From: Orlajensenia stereocauli
Lineage (GTDB): Bacteria > Actinomycetota > Actinomycetes > Actinomycetales > Microbacteriaceae
Reading direction: 5' to 3' (one strand)
Assembly: GCF_039548895.1 (NCBI RefSeq)
Contig: NZ_JBCLVG010000002.1
DNA length: 64,000 bases
Made by a program: the position numbers and the translations under genes. Positions 17,347-25,659 of the stretch are shown in pieces (the stretch's first letter is position 1; every line of letters starts with the position of its first letter). Under the pieces are notes generated by a model. That model made no database searches. It was not told the origin of the DNA and saw nothing but the letters and a program-made list of their open reading frames with translations.

Positions 17347-18456
17347 TCAGGCCGCCTCGAACACGCGCAGCTCGCTGGCGTCCCACGAACACCAGACGGT
17401 GTCGCCGGTGCCGAGCGGCTCGGCCCGATCCGGTGTCGCGCGGGCGATCAGCTCGAGTCCGGAGCTCGTCACGACGACGTACTGGATGGCATCGCCGAGG
17501 AAGGAGATGCCCGCCAGGGTGCCCTCGAGGCCGCCACCGGCCGGACGCTGCGCCGAGACGTGCACGGCCTCGGCGCGGATCGCCGCTCGCACCTCGCTGC
17601 CGTCGCGGGCGCCGGTCGGAAGGCCCGAGACCGCGAACGTGCCGTCTGCCGCGACCAGCGCATCCGTTCCCGACACCGACGCGTCTATGAAGTTCTGCTT
17701 GCCGATGAAGCCTGCGACGAACTCGTTGGCAGGCTTCAGGTAGACGTCCTGGGTGCTGCCGATCTGCTGCACGCTTCCGCTCTGCATGACCACGACGCGG
17801 TCGCTCATCGAGAGCGCCTCCTGCTGGTCGTGGGTGACGAAGATGAAGGTGATGCCGAGCTCCTTCTGCAGCAGCTTCAGCTCGATCTGCATCTCCTCGC
17901 GGAGCTTGCGGTCGAGGGCGCTCATCGGCTCGTCGAGCAGCAGCACCTTGGGGCGGTTGACGAGGGCCCGGGCGAGGGCGACGCGTTGCTGCTGGCCGCC
18001 GGAGAGGGTCGACGGCTTGCGGTCGGCGAAGCTCACCATCTGGGCGAGGCCCAGCGAGTCCTGCACGCGCTGCGCGATCTCGGACTTGGGCACGCGCTTC
18101 TGGCGCAGGCCGTATGCCACGTTCTCGGCCACGGTCATGTGCGGGAACAGGGCGTAGGACTGGAACACCGTGTTCACCGGGCGCTTGTGCGGGGGCAGGT
18201 CGACCACGGACTGGCCGCCCACGACGATGTCTCCGGCATCCGGATGCTCGAAGCCCGCGATCATGCGGAGCAGCGTCGTCTTACCGCACCCCGACGGGCC
18301 GAGGAGCGAGATGAATTCGCCGGAGCGCACCTCGAGGTCGATGGAGTCGACCGCTGTGGCCGAGCCGAAGATCTTGGTGATTCCGCGGAGGCTCACCGAT
18401 CCCGTGGCGTCGGCGGCGTCGGCGATGACGGCGGTGGCAGGGGATGGAGAGCTCAC
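17347..18456 (-). CDS. potA: Spermidine/putrescine ABC transporter ATP-binding protein, PotA type
   Basis: ATPase of the polyamine importer, 369 aa. Walker A GPSGCGKTT (53-61), signature LSGGQQQRV (151-159) and Walker B VLLLDEP (171-177) are intact, and a C-terminal TOBE-like regulatory part (about 290-369) is present. I choose the GTG at 18456 because GAGAGGA lies 6 nt upstream; no nearer start fits. It is the first transporter gene of the operon, 56 nt after the FAD oxidase gene. Confidence 0.94.
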   Translation of the reverse strand: MSSPSPATAVIADAADATGSVSLRGITKIFGSATAVDSIDLEVRSGEFISLLGPSGCGKTTLLRMIAGFEHPDAGDIVVGGQSVVDLPPHKRPVNTVFQSYALFPHMTVAENVAYGLRQKRVPKSEIAQRVQDSLGLAQMVSFADRKPSTLSGGQQQRVALARALVNRPKVLLLDEPMSALDRKLREEMQIELKLLQKELGITFIFVTHDQQEALSMSDRVVVMQSGSVQQIGSTQDVYLKPANEFVAGFIGKQNFIDASVSGTDALVAADGTFAVSGLPTGARDGSEVRAAIRAEAVHVSAQRPAGGGLEGTLAGISFLGDAIQYVVVTSSGLELIARATPDRAEPLGTGDTVWCSWDASELRVFEAA

Positions 18457-18512
18457 GGCTGGTCCTCTCGTCGGGGTGGGGCTTGGGGTGGGGATGAGGC
18501 TGGGCTGCGACG

Positions 18513-19943
18513 TCAGGAGTCGAACCCGAGGCCGACGGCGTCGAGGGCCTTGAGGATGAGGTTGCGCTCGCCGCGGTTGTGGTCGGCACGATCGAGCGAC
18601 CAGCGGGTGGCTTGGATGCCGATGGAGGCGAGGGGCTCGGGCGGGAACGGCAGCGGACGCGACTTCACCATCTCGAGCTCGGTGATCTCGGTCGTGCGGC
18701 CGGCGAGCAGGTCGAGCATGACCTTCGCCCCGAAGTGGGTCGCGGCGACGCCGAGCCCGGTATAGCCGGTGGCGTAGGCGATGCGGCCGCCGCGCGCAGC
18801 GCCGAAGAAGGCGCAGAATCGGCTGCAGGTGTCGATGGCGCCGGCCCACTGGTGGCTGAACCTCAGCCCCTCGAGCTGCGGGAAGGTGGTGAAGAAGTGC
18901 TCGCCGAGGGTGCGGAAGGTCTCGGGTCGGTTCTCGTATTCCGCACGGATGCGGCCGCCGTAGTGGTAGACAGCGTCGTAGCCGCCGAACAGGATGCGGT
19001 TGTCGCGGCTGAGCCTGTAGTAGTGGAACTGGTTCGACGAGTCGCCGAGGCCCTGCCGGTTCCCCCAGCCGATGGCGTCGAGTTGGTCTCTGCTGAGCGG
19101 CTCGGTCATGAGCGCGTAGTCGTAGACGGGAACGGTCTGCAGGGCGTTGCGCTTGAGCAGGCTCGGGAAGACGTTGGTCGCGAGAGCCGTGCGCACGGCG
19201 CGCACCGTGCCGGTCGCCGTGCGCACGTCTGTTCCCTGCGCCACGCTGAGGCCTGCGGTGTCGAGGCCGAGCACTCGCGAGTTCTCGAAGATCTCGACAC
19301 CGGCGGCAGCGGCGGCCTGCGCCAGCCCGAAGGCGAGCTTCGCCGGGTGCACCAGAGCCGAGGTGCGGGTGTGCCAGACGCCGGCGAGATAGGTGGGAGA
19401 GTTCACCTGGGCCCGAACCGCGGTCTCGTCGAGGAACAGCGCGTGTTCGCCGGCGCTCTCGCGCATCCACTCGACCTGGTGCGGCTCCACGGCGAGGTCG
19501 ATGGCGCCGTTCCGCTCGAGCTCGGCGTCCACGCCGAGCTCGCGCAGCGTGGTCTCGATCTCGTCGAGGTTCGCCAGCCCGAGTTCCTGCAACCTGTCGA
19601 ACTCCTGTGGGAAGCGGCTGATGCCGTTCTCGTCGCCATGGGTGAGGCTGGCCTCGCAGAAGCCGCCGTTGCGACCTGACGCCGCCCAGCCGATCGTCTT
19701 CGCCTCAAGCAGCACAACGCGTGCCTCCGGCCGCTCACGCTTGGCGAGCAGCGCGGTCCAGAGCCCCGTGTAGCCGCCGCCCACGACCACCAGGTCGGCG
19801 ACGAGGTCGCCCGTCAGTCGGGGGTAGGTGGGCGTCGCCTCGGCCAGGTCATCGAGCCAGAACGAGGCCTGCCTGGTTCCGCTCAGCGCATGGCTGACGA
19901 CGGATGCCGCCGGCCGGGCTCGTTCGAAGACTGTGGTGTGCAC
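18513..19943 (-). CDS. FAD-dependent amine oxidase, gamma-glutamylputrescine oxidase (PuuB)-like
   Basis: A 476-aa DAO-family flavoprotein. The FAD-binding VVGGGYTGLW (53-62), 'GWAASGRNGGFCEASL' (84-99) and the C-terminal 'GYTGLGVAATHFGAK' identify the branch that includes PuuB. It begins the polyamine operon, so oxidation of putrescine, a gamma-glutamylated polyamine or another imported amine is likely. Start is GTG at 19943 (MHTTVFER) with AGAGAG about 11 nt upstream. No gamma-glutamylputrescine synthetase is present in the window, which leaves direct amine oxidation open. Confidence 0.88.
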   Translation of the reverse strand: MHTTVFERARPAASVVSHALSGTRQASFWLDDLAEATPTYPRLTGDLVADLVVVGGGYTGLWTALLAKRERPEARVVLLEAKTIGWAASGRNGGFCEASLTHGDENGISRFPQEFDRLQELGLANLDEIETTLRELGVDAELERNGAIDLAVEPHQVEWMRESAGEHALFLDETAVRAQVNSPTYLAGVWHTRTSALVHPAKLAFGLAQAAAAAGVEIFENSRVLGLDTAGLSVAQGTDVRTATGTVRAVRTALATNVFPSLLKRNALQTVPVYDYALMTEPLSRDQLDAIGWGNRQGLGDSSNQFHYYRLSRDNRILFGGYDAVYHYGGRIRAEYENRPETFRTLGEHFFTTFPQLEGLRFSHQWAGAIDTCSRFCAFFGAARGGRIAYATGYTGLGVAATHFGAKVMLDLLAGRTTEITELEMVKSRPLPFPPEPLASIGIQATRWSLDRADHNRGERNLILKALDAVGLGFDS

Positions 19944-20020
19944 TATCGATCACGCTCTCTGCAGGATGGGGCCGCACGGAACCTGCTGGTCTCCGTCGAC
20001 CGTTCCTGACATTCTGCCAA

Positions 20021-20055
20021 CCCGAGTTCGGGCCGCCTTCTCGAAAACGTTCGGG
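20021..20055. promoter_or_regulatory. Candidate operator upstream of the polyamine operon
   Basis: GTTCGGG occurs twice, at 20026-20032 and 20049-20055, 23 bp apart (about two helical turns). The first is part of CCCGA-GT-TCGGG (20021-20032) and the second of CGAA-AACG-TTCG (20042-20053). The stretch lies 78-112 bp upstream of the FAD oxidase start, in the only sizeable gap before the operon. Confidence 0.35.
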
Positions 20056-20071
20056 ATCGCGACGGTTCCGG

Positions 20072-21556
20072 TCAGATCGTCCGGGGAGCATGTCGCTCGA
20101 GGAACTCGTAGACCTCGGTCTGGTCGACGCCCGGGAAGGTCCCGGTGGGCAGAGCGGCGAGCAGGCTCGTCGGGGTGCGCGCCGCCGGCCATGACTGGTC
20201 GGCCCAGCGGTCTGCGAGCCCCGTTGGAGCGCGGCGACAACACGATTCGTCCGGGCAGTGGCTCACGGCGCGGTGGGGAGTCTCGCGGCCGCGGAACCAC
20301 TTCACGTGATCGAACGGCACTCCGACGCTCACCGAGTACTCGCCCTCCTTGGCCTTCTCGATGCGCGACGTGCACCAGAAGGTTCCGGTGCTGGTGTCGG
20401 TGTACTGGTACCAGGGGCTGAAGCGGTCCTCGACATCGAACACCGTGCGCGCCGTCCAGTTGCGGCAGACCGTCGTACCTTCCACGGCACCGAGGGCGTC
20501 GCTCGGAAAGCGCACCGAGTCGTTCTCGTACGCCTTGATGATGGTGCCCGACTCGTGCACCTTCATGAAGTGAACGGGGATGCCGAGTCGCGCCGTCGCG
20601 AGATTGGTGAAGCGGTGCGCCGCGGTCTCGTACGACACGGCGAAGGCGTCCCGCAGGTCCTCCATCGAGATGCGGCGCAGGTTCTTGGCCTCGGTGAGCA
20701 CCTTCACGGCGTCGCGCTCCGGAAGCAGGATGGCCGCCGTCAGGTAGTTCGTCTCCACACGCTGTCGCAGAAAATCAGCATAGTTTCGCGGCTCGTCATG
20801 ACCGCACAGATGGGTCGCGAAGGCCTGCAGGATGGGGGAGCGCGAGTCGCGCGATGCCGACTGCTCGGTGGGGAGGTAGATGCGGCCGTTGCGCTTGTCC
20901 GTCACCGACCGTGTCGAGTGCGGCAGGTCGCCGACGTAGTGCAGCGAGTAGCCCAGGTGGCTGGCCATGTCGGCGACGACCTGCTGCGACACGGGTCCGC
21001 CGTTGTGGCCGACGGCCGTGAGCAGCTCCGTCGCCAGGGTCTCGAGTTCGGAGAAGTAGTTGTCGCGGGCACGCATGGTGGCGCGCAGCTCCACGTTGGC
21101 GCGGCGGGCCTCCTCCGGCGTGGCGGCGCGCTCCCGGTGGAGGCGCGAGATCTCGTTGTGGAGGGACAGGATCGCCTGCAGGGTCTCGTCGGTCTGGCCC
21201 TTGCTGACACGGATGCGGGGAATTCCGAGCGCCTCGAACACAGGGCCGCGCTGGGCGCGTTCGACCGCGATCTCGAGGGCGTCGCGCGGGTCGGGGGCGG
21301 CATCAGTGCGCAGCAGGTCGTCGACGGTCGTGCCGAGGGCCAGCGCGATGGAGCGCAGCATCGAGAGTCGCGGCTCGCGCTTGCCGTTCTCGATCATCGA
21401 CACCTGCGACGGCGCCCTGTCCACGGCCGAGGCCAGCTGCTCCAGCGTCAGATCGCGGGCCACGCGACGGGCCCGGATGCGACGTCCGAGGGTGAGCGCG
21501 TCGACGCCGACCTCCTCGTCGAGGGTCTCGGAAGCGAGCTCATCCGCGCTGATCAT
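20072..21556 (-). CDS. ramB: RamB-type regulator of acetate/short-chain acyl metabolism
   Basis: A 494-aa protein with an XRE helix-turn-helix (about 22-78, with LTLEQLASAVDRAPSQVSMI), an IrrE-like middle (about 205-290, where the zinc-protease HExxH is degenerate, reading ATHLCGH) and a Cys-containing C-terminal ScfR-type domain (TVCRNW, TFWCTSRIE, SHCPDESCC). This architecture is that of RamB, which represses aceA and aceB in Corynebacterium and regulates icl in mycobacteria. aceA-aceB lie 4 kb away, supporting the call. The ATG at 21556 lacks a clear Shine-Dalgarno. A palindrome at 21593-21614 sits 37 bp upstream and may be an autoregulatory site. Confidence 0.88.
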   Translation of the reverse strand: MISADELASETLDEEVGVDALTLGRRIRARRVARDLTLEQLASAVDRAPSQVSMIENGKREPRLSMLRSIALALGTTVDDLLRTDAAPDPRDALEIAVERAQRGPVFEALGIPRIRVSKGQTDETLQAILSLHNEISRLHRERAATPEEARRANVELRATMRARDNYFSELETLATELLTAVGHNGGPVSQQVVADMASHLGYSLHYVGDLPHSTRSVTDKRNGRIYLPTEQSASRDSRSPILQAFATHLCGHDEPRNYADFLRQRVETNYLTAAILLPERDAVKVLTEAKNLRRISMEDLRDAFAVSYETAAHRFTNLATARLGIPVHFMKVHESGTIIKAYENDSVRFPSDALGAVEGTTVCRNWTARTVFDVEDRFSPWYQYTDTSTGTFWCTSRIEKAKEGEYSVSVGVPFDHVKWFRGRETPHRAVSHCPDESCCRRAPTGLADRWADQSWPAARTPTSLLAALPTGTFPGVDQTEVYEFLERHAPRTI

Positions 21557-21592
21557 GGACTGATGGTGTCACGGGCCCGCGGATGCGGCAAC

Positions 21593-21614
21593 CAGAAGAA
21601 TCGACGTTCTTCTG
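21593..21614. promoter_or_regulatory. 8-bp-arm palindrome upstream of ramB
   Basis: CAGAAGAA (21593-21600) and TTCTTCTG (21607-21614) are perfect inverted arms around TCGACG. It is unusually A/T-rich for this genome and lies just upstream of the ramB start, as expected of a dimer-binding operator near the promoter. Confidence 0.55.
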
Positions 21615-21627
21615 TCGACCCGATCGC

Positions 21628-21665
21628 TGAGGCTCGGATGAAAGTCCGCGGTCGGAGCGCGGCCC
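21628..21665. repeat. Family A repeat, partial copy 4
   Basis: CGCTGAGGCTCGGATGAAAG followed by TCCGCGGTCGGAGCGC matches the left half of copy 1 with a few changes; no right half follows. It lies upstream of ramB, the only copy not at a gene 3' end. Confidence 0.55.
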
Positions 21666-21707
21666 GGCCGTTCGCGGGAACAGGCCGAATCGCGGCATCC
21701 GCCCGAG

Positions 21708-21750
21708 GACAGGCCCGTCCGGCGTGTTCTCGATGATCGGGCCTGTCTCG
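21708..21750 (-). terminator. Hairpin downstream of the isochorismatase-like gene
   Basis: GACAGGCCC (21708-21716) pairs with GGGCCTGTC (21739-21747); the stem can be extended to about 13 bp with one bulged base. It begins 45 nt beyond the stop codon of the minus-strand gene. There is no T-run, so it would be a non-canonical or Rho-assisted terminator. Confidence 0.5.
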
Positions 21751-21794
21751 TGGTGGAACGCGTCTCGCTGCGGGCGGTCGCCATTCGACCAGCG

Positions 21795-22340
21795 TCAGCG
21801 CGCCAGCAGCTCCTCGACCGTCGTCACCGTGGCGTAGCTGCCGGAGAGCGCCGCCATGAACGAGCCGTGCACCTGCGCCGCCGGCACGACGGCGCCGTCG
21901 AACTCGAGATCGGGCGCGGCGCACGCGTCGTGGGCGACGGTCACGGTGAAGTCCAGGTCGCTGGCCGCACGCACCGTCGCGTCGACGCACATGCTGCTCA
22001 TCATGCCGACCACGACCAGCTCGTCGGGTTCGAGAGCGCACAACCGCTCGAGCAGGTCCGTGTCGAGGAACGAGTTCGGCGACGCCTTCCGCACCACCGG
22101 CTCGTCGCCGACGGGCGCCACCAGCTCGTGGATCTCGACGCCAGCGGTGCCAGGGCGCATGAAGGTGGCATCCGGGGCATCCCACACGTGCTGCACGTGG
22201 ATGACGGGGTCGCCGGCCTCGCGGAACGCCGTCAGCAGCTGGCCGGCGCGCGCTGCAGCGGCCTTCGGCTCGACCAGCGGGAACGCCCCACCCGGGAAGT
22301 AGTCGTTCTGGATGTCGATGATGAGCAGCAGACGAGACAC
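21795..22340 (-). CDS. Isochorismatase-like cysteine hydrolase
   Basis: Cytoplasmic hydrolase of the nicotinamidase/isochorismatase fold, 181 aa. The catalytic triad is visible: Asp9 in LLIIDIQNDYF, Lys85 in VVRKASPNSF and Cys118 in MMSSMCVDATVRAA. I prefer the GTG at 22340, with AAAGGG 5-6 nt upstream; an in-frame ATG at 22373 would add 11 residues without domain value. Substrates in this family range from nicotinamide to N-carbamoyl amides, and the sequence does not decide. It is divergent from the amidohydrolase gene. Confidence 0.88.
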   Translation of the reverse strand: MSRLLLIIDIQNDYFPGGAFPLVEPKAAAARAGQLLTAFREAGDPVIHVQHVWDAPDATFMRPGTAGVEIHELVAPVGDEPVVRKASPNSFLDTDLLERLCALEPDELVVVGMMSSMCVDATVRAASDLDFTVTVAHDACAAPDLEFDGAVVPAAQVHGSFMAALSGSYATVTTVEELLAR

Positions 22341-22492
22341 GGTGAGCCCTTTCGAAACGGATGCGGCACCCATCCTGACACTCTGACCGACGGGAGGCTG
22401 ACAACCCGTCGGTGTGCGCTGGCCGCCGACGCCTCGACCTGCCTACGCTCGCAGGGAGCGCTCCGCAGCGGGGCCGCACTCGAGGAGGCCCC

Positions 22493-24160
22493 ATGCCGAT
22501 CGCCGACGTCGTCTTCACGGGCGGGTCCGTGTTCAGCGCGGGTGCCGCCGCATCCGTCGCCGCCGATGTCGCCGTGCTCGACGGGCGCATTGTCGCCGTC
22601 GGCCCCACGGACGACCTGCGCACCTGGGTCGGCGCGACCACCACCCTCGTCGACACCTCAGGCCGGCTCGTCGTCGCCGGTTTCCAGGACGCCCACGTGC
22701 ATCCGATCGGGGCCGGGGTCGAGATCCTGCAGTGCGATCTCACGGGGGCGACGGATGCCGCGGACTGCCTGCGGATCATCGCAGAGTACGCGCAGGCGAA
22801 CCCCGACGAGCCGTGGATCCGCGGGGCCGGCTGGTCGATGGAGTTCTTCCCGGGTGGCACCCCGGCGGCAGCCGACCTCGACGCCGTCGTGGCCGACCGC
22901 CCGGTGCTGCTCAGCAACCGCGATCACCACGGAGCGTGGGCGAACTCGCTGGCACTGGCGCTGGCCGGGGTCACAGCCGAGACGCCCGACCCGTCAGACG
23001 GTCGCATCGAGCGGGATGCCGCTGGAGCGCCCAGTGGCACCCTGCACGAGGGCGCCGTCGCCCTGGTCGAGAGGCACGCTCCCGACATCGACCCGGAGTT
23101 GGCGTACCGCGGCCTGCTCCGAGCCCAGAAGGAGCTGCTCGCCCAAGGCGTCACCGGCTGGCAGGACGCCATGGTCGGCGAAGTTCTCGGCCTGCCCGAC
23201 ACCCTCGAGGTCTACCTGCGAGCCGTCGCCGACGGCACCCTCACCGCCCGCGTCGTGGCCGCACTGTGGTGGGAGCGCGACCGCGACGCGTCGCAGCTCG
23301 ACGAGATGGCCCGGCGCCGCGACGAGGTCGCCGCTCTCGGCGTGCCCGAGCGGCTGCGCGCCGACAGCATCAAGATCATGGTCGACGGTGTGGCCGAGAA
23401 CTTCACGGCGGCGATGAACACGCCCTACCGTGACGCTCACGGACACCCGACCTCCAACTCAGGGCACTCCTTCCTCACCCCGCAGGCCCTCGAGGCCGCC
23501 GTGCTGGGGGCGGATGCCGCCGGCTTCCAAGTGCACTTCCATGCCCTCGGCAACAGGGCCGTGCGGGAGGCGCTCGACGCGCTGGAGGCGTTGCCCGCCA
23601 GCGCGGCCGACGCCCCGCGGCGCCGTCACCACCTCGCCCACCTGCAGATCGTCGACGAGGTGGACGTGGCGCGCTTCGCCGAGCTCGGTGCCGCGGCCAA
23701 CCTGCAGGCGCTCTGGGCCTGCCACGAGCCGCAGCTCGACGAGTTGGCGCTGCCGTTCCTGGACGCCGAGCTCGAAGCGCGGCATTACCCGTTCGGCGAG
23801 CTCGACCGCGCCGGGGTGCTGCTCGGTGCCGGCAGCGACTGGCCGGTGTCGACGGCCGATCCGCTGGCTGCCATCCACGTCGCCGTCAACCGCGTCGGTC
23901 CGGGGTCGGATGCCGCACCGCTGGGGGCGGCAGAGCAGCGCCTCGATCTCGCGACAGCGCTGACGGCCTACACGGCCGGCAGCGCCTGGCTCAACGGACG
24001 CGACGGCTCCACCGGCCGCATCGAGCCCGGCTATCTCGCCGACCTCGTGGTGCTCGACCGGGATCCGTTCGCCGGGCCCGCGACGGCGATCGCCGACACC
24101 CGTGTGCTCAGTACCTGGGTGGACGGGGTGTCGGTGTACTCGGTGCCTGCCGCTCACTGA
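22493..24160 (+). CDS. YtcJ-like amidohydrolase
   Basis: Metal-dependent hydrolase of the amidohydrolase superfamily, 555 aa, in the range of YtcJ/Amidohydro_3 proteins. Seen are the N-terminal beta-sandwich strands ('DVVFTGGSVFS'), the metal-binding DAHVHP (about 62-67), 'SIKIMVDGV', 'VHFHALGNRAV', and GSDWPVS near 450, followed by the closing 'GRIEPGYLADLVVLDRDP'. The ATG at 22493 follows GAGGAGG. Substrate is unknown; such enzymes cleave N-substituted amides or formamides. Repeat A copy 5 begins at its stop codon. Confidence 0.9.
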   Translation: MPIADVVFTGGSVFSAGAAASVAADVAVLDGRIVAVGPTDDLRTWVGATTTLVDTSGRLVVAGFQDAHVHPIGAGVEILQCDLTGATDAADCLRIIAEYAQANPDEPWIRGAGWSMEFFPGGTPAAADLDAVVADRPVLLSNRDHHGAWANSLALALAGVTAETPDPSDGRIERDAAGAPSGTLHEGAVALVERHAPDIDPELAYRGLLRAQKELLAQGVTGWQDAMVGEVLGLPDTLEVYLRAVADGTLTARVVAALWWERDRDASQLDEMARRRDEVAALGVPERLRADSIKIMVDGVAENFTAAMNTPYRDAHGHPTSNSGHSFLTPQALEAAVLGADAAGFQVHFHALGNRAVREALDALEALPASAADAPRRRHHLAHLQIVDEVDVARFAELGAAANLQALWACHEPQLDELALPFLDAELEARHYPFGELDRAGVLLGAGSDWPVSTADPLAAIHVAVNRVGPGSDAAPLGAAEQRLDLATALTAYTAGSAWLNGRDGSTGRIEPGYLADLVVLDRDPFAGPATAIADTRVLSTWVDGVSVYSVPAAH

Positions 24161-24250
24161 GCCCCCGAGCGAAGCGACCGCCCGAAGAGTGCCGAGCTCG
24201 GCGGCGTCGAAGGGCGCTTCGGCCGCGGACTCCGTTCGGGCCTCTGCGAG
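24160..24250. repeat. Family A hairpin repeat copy 5
   Basis: Starts GAGCCCCCGAGCGAAGCGAC and continues to GGGCCTCTGCGAG. Both halves are reverse complements of the halves of copy 1, so the orientation is opposite. It separates the convergent amidohydrolase and SRPBCC genes. Confidence 0.65.
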
Positions 24251-24294
24251 CTGGCCGTGGGTGCAACCGGGGCGGCGACCAGCGAGCGATTGGC

Positions 24295-24762
24295 TCAGCG
24301 CTGGTGCGCCGACTCCAGCACGAGGTCCTCGAAGCGCTCGAGGCTGCGATCGAGCGATCGCTGCAGCGACGAGCCGATGAGCGGACTGAGCATACGCTCC
24401 ATGCGACTGCCGGGACGGGAGGTCGTCGTGAGCACCACGCGCACGCCGCCCTCGAACGGCTCGATCCGGCGTTCGCCGTCGGCATCGGTGCCCGAGGTCG
24501 TCGCCCAGGAGAAGGCGACGCCGGGGTCGACCCTGCTGATGATCGCCGTGTTCGTCATGCGCTGGCCGAGCATGCGGAACTGCTCCACCGTGCGGGTTCC
24601 GTTGCGCACCGTTCCCGTCGTGTCCTGGGTCATCTCCTCGACCCCTTCCCGCCAGATGGCGTCGAAGCGGTGGTCGGCGAGCATCGACCACACCGTCGAG
24701 GAGTCGAGGGGGATGCGGCGTTCTGAGCGCACTGTGATGAGGCGGAGGTTTCGGGTCGGCAT
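24295..24762 (-). CDS. SRPBCC (START-like) family protein
   Basis: A 155-aa single-domain protein of the polyketide cyclase/START-like fold: the opening 'SERRIPLDSSTVWSMLADHRFDAIW', central 'RTVEQFRMLG' and 'GVRVVLTTTSRPGSRMERML' and a long C-terminal helix rich in Arg/Leu. These proteins hold hydrophobic ligands; no catalytic set is evident. GAGGAG precedes the ATG at 24762. It is divergent from the lipoprotein gene across a hairpin-rich gap. Confidence 0.8.
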   Translation of the reverse strand: MPTRNLRLITVRSERRIPLDSSTVWSMLADHRFDAIWREGVEEMTQDTTGTVRNGTRTVEQFRMLGQRMTNTAIISRVDPGVAFSWATTSGTDADGERRIEPFEGGVRVVLTTTSRPGSRMERMLSPLIGSSLQRSLDRSLERFEDLVLESAHQR

Positions 24763-24800
24763 GGTCTCCTCAGGCTAGGCCGCTCGACGAGTGGGTTCAT

Positions 24801-24863
24801 CGGGGGCAACCCCCGTTCGGGGGCCAGTGCGGTTTCTCGAGGTATCCGTCGACCGGCACTGGC
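24801..24863. promoter_or_regulatory. Nested alternative hairpins in a divergent promoter region
   Basis: CGGGGG-CAA-CCCCCG (24801-24815) and CCCCCG-TT-CGGGGG (24810-24823) share the same C-run, so only one can form at a time. GCCAGTGC (24823-24830) and GCACTGGC (24856-24863) form a third pair; its right arm overlaps the proposed -35 of the lipoprotein promoter. Confidence 0.55.
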
Positions 24864-24888
24864 AGGCGGCTGCCCCCTGACATAGGGT
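24860..24888 (+). promoter_or_regulatory. Candidate promoter of the lipoprotein gene
   Basis: TGGCAG (24860-24865) and TAGGGT (24883-24888) are separated by 17 bp and lie 37 bp before the start codon, leaving room for the AGGGGG ribosome site. Confidence 0.4.
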
Positions 24889-24925
24889 CGGCAGTACAGC
24901 AGAACGCAGTTGACCAGGGGGATTC

Positions 24926-25486
24926 GTGGGCTATCGCAGTGTCATCACCGTCGTCGTCGTGTCGGGGGCGCTTCTGCTCACCGGATGCTCCGGGCCCGCA
25001 GGGCCGTCGGCATCGCCGACGTCGACTCGATCGGCCACGCCGACCCCGTCAGCCACGCCAGGCTCGAGCGCCACTCCCGGTGCCACCGATGGGGCGAGCA
25101 CGCCTCCGGCGCCGGCGGCCAGCGCCCCTGCCGCAGCTGCGCAGACCGTCGAGGAGGCCTGCGTCATCATGAACGACGCCATCACCTCGCTCTCGGGCCT
25201 CGACACCGACGAGAACATGGACATGCTCGGAACCGATCCGGCAGCAGCCCAGGCCGCAATCGACGAGGCCAGCGCCGACCTGACGGCCGCGGCCGCCCAG
25301 GTCACCAACGCCGACGTCAAGCCTGCAGCCGACGCCGTCGTCGCCTCGAGCCAGTCGTACTTCGACTACCTCATCGCCTTCTCGACCGATCCGGAGTCGA
25401 TCGACGTCGATGCCTTCGGCGACCAGCTCACGGCCTTCTCCGACAGCATCGTGGGCGTGCAGGAGCGCTGCGGCGTCACCGAGTGA
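24926..25486 (+). CDS. Small secreted lipoprotein of unknown function
   Basis: A 186-aa protein with a signal peptide and lipobox LLLTGC (Cys21), a Ser/Thr/Pro/Ala-rich spacer (about 22-73) that would span the cell wall, and a helical domain (about 74-186) with two cysteines (EEACVIM and QERCGVTE), possibly a disulphide. I do not recognise a family. GTG start at 24926 after AGGGGG. A canonical terminator follows at 25532-25558, so it is a single-gene transcript. Confidence 0.82.
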   Translation: MGYRSVITVVVVSGALLLTGCSGPAGPSASPTSTRSATPTPSATPGSSATPGATDGASTPPAPAASAPAAAAQTVEEACVIMNDAITSLSGLDTDENMDMLGTDPAAAQAAIDEASADLTAAAAQVTNADVKPAADAVVASSQSYFDYLIAFSTDPESIDVDAFGDQLTAFSDSIVGVQERCGVTE

Positions 25487-25531
25487 CGCTCGGCCGGGTG
25501 GCTCCGCGGCCGCTCTGACACCCTTTCTTCT

Positions 25532-25558
25532 CCCCGGCAGAAGACCGGGGTTATTTCT
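25532..25558 (+). terminator. Intrinsic terminator after the lipoprotein gene
   Basis: CCCCGG (25532-25537) pairs with CCGGGG (25545-25550) around a 7-nt loop, followed by TTATTTCT. A T-run after a GC stem is rare in this window and makes this the clearest Rho-independent terminator. Confidence 0.8.
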
Positions 25559-25564
25559 GTGCAC

Positions 25565-25651
25565 CCTTTCGGATCGACGGATGCCGCACGGCAGCAGTGT
25601 TGGTGCAACACACCAGCGCCGCAGCATCCAGGCGGCGTCCGATCCGAAAGG
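25565..25651 (+). promoter_or_regulatory. aceA leader structure that can bury the ribosome binding site
   Basis: CCTTTCGGATCG (25565-25576) is the exact reverse complement of CGATCCGAAAGG (25640-25651). The right arm contains the GAAAGG Shine-Dalgarno of aceA, whose ATG is at 25660. Between the arms GTGTTG-GTG-CAACAC (25597-25611) forms a second hairpin. If the transcript starts upstream of 25565, pairing would block ribosome access. Confidence 0.55.
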
Positions 25652-25659
25652 CACACCCC

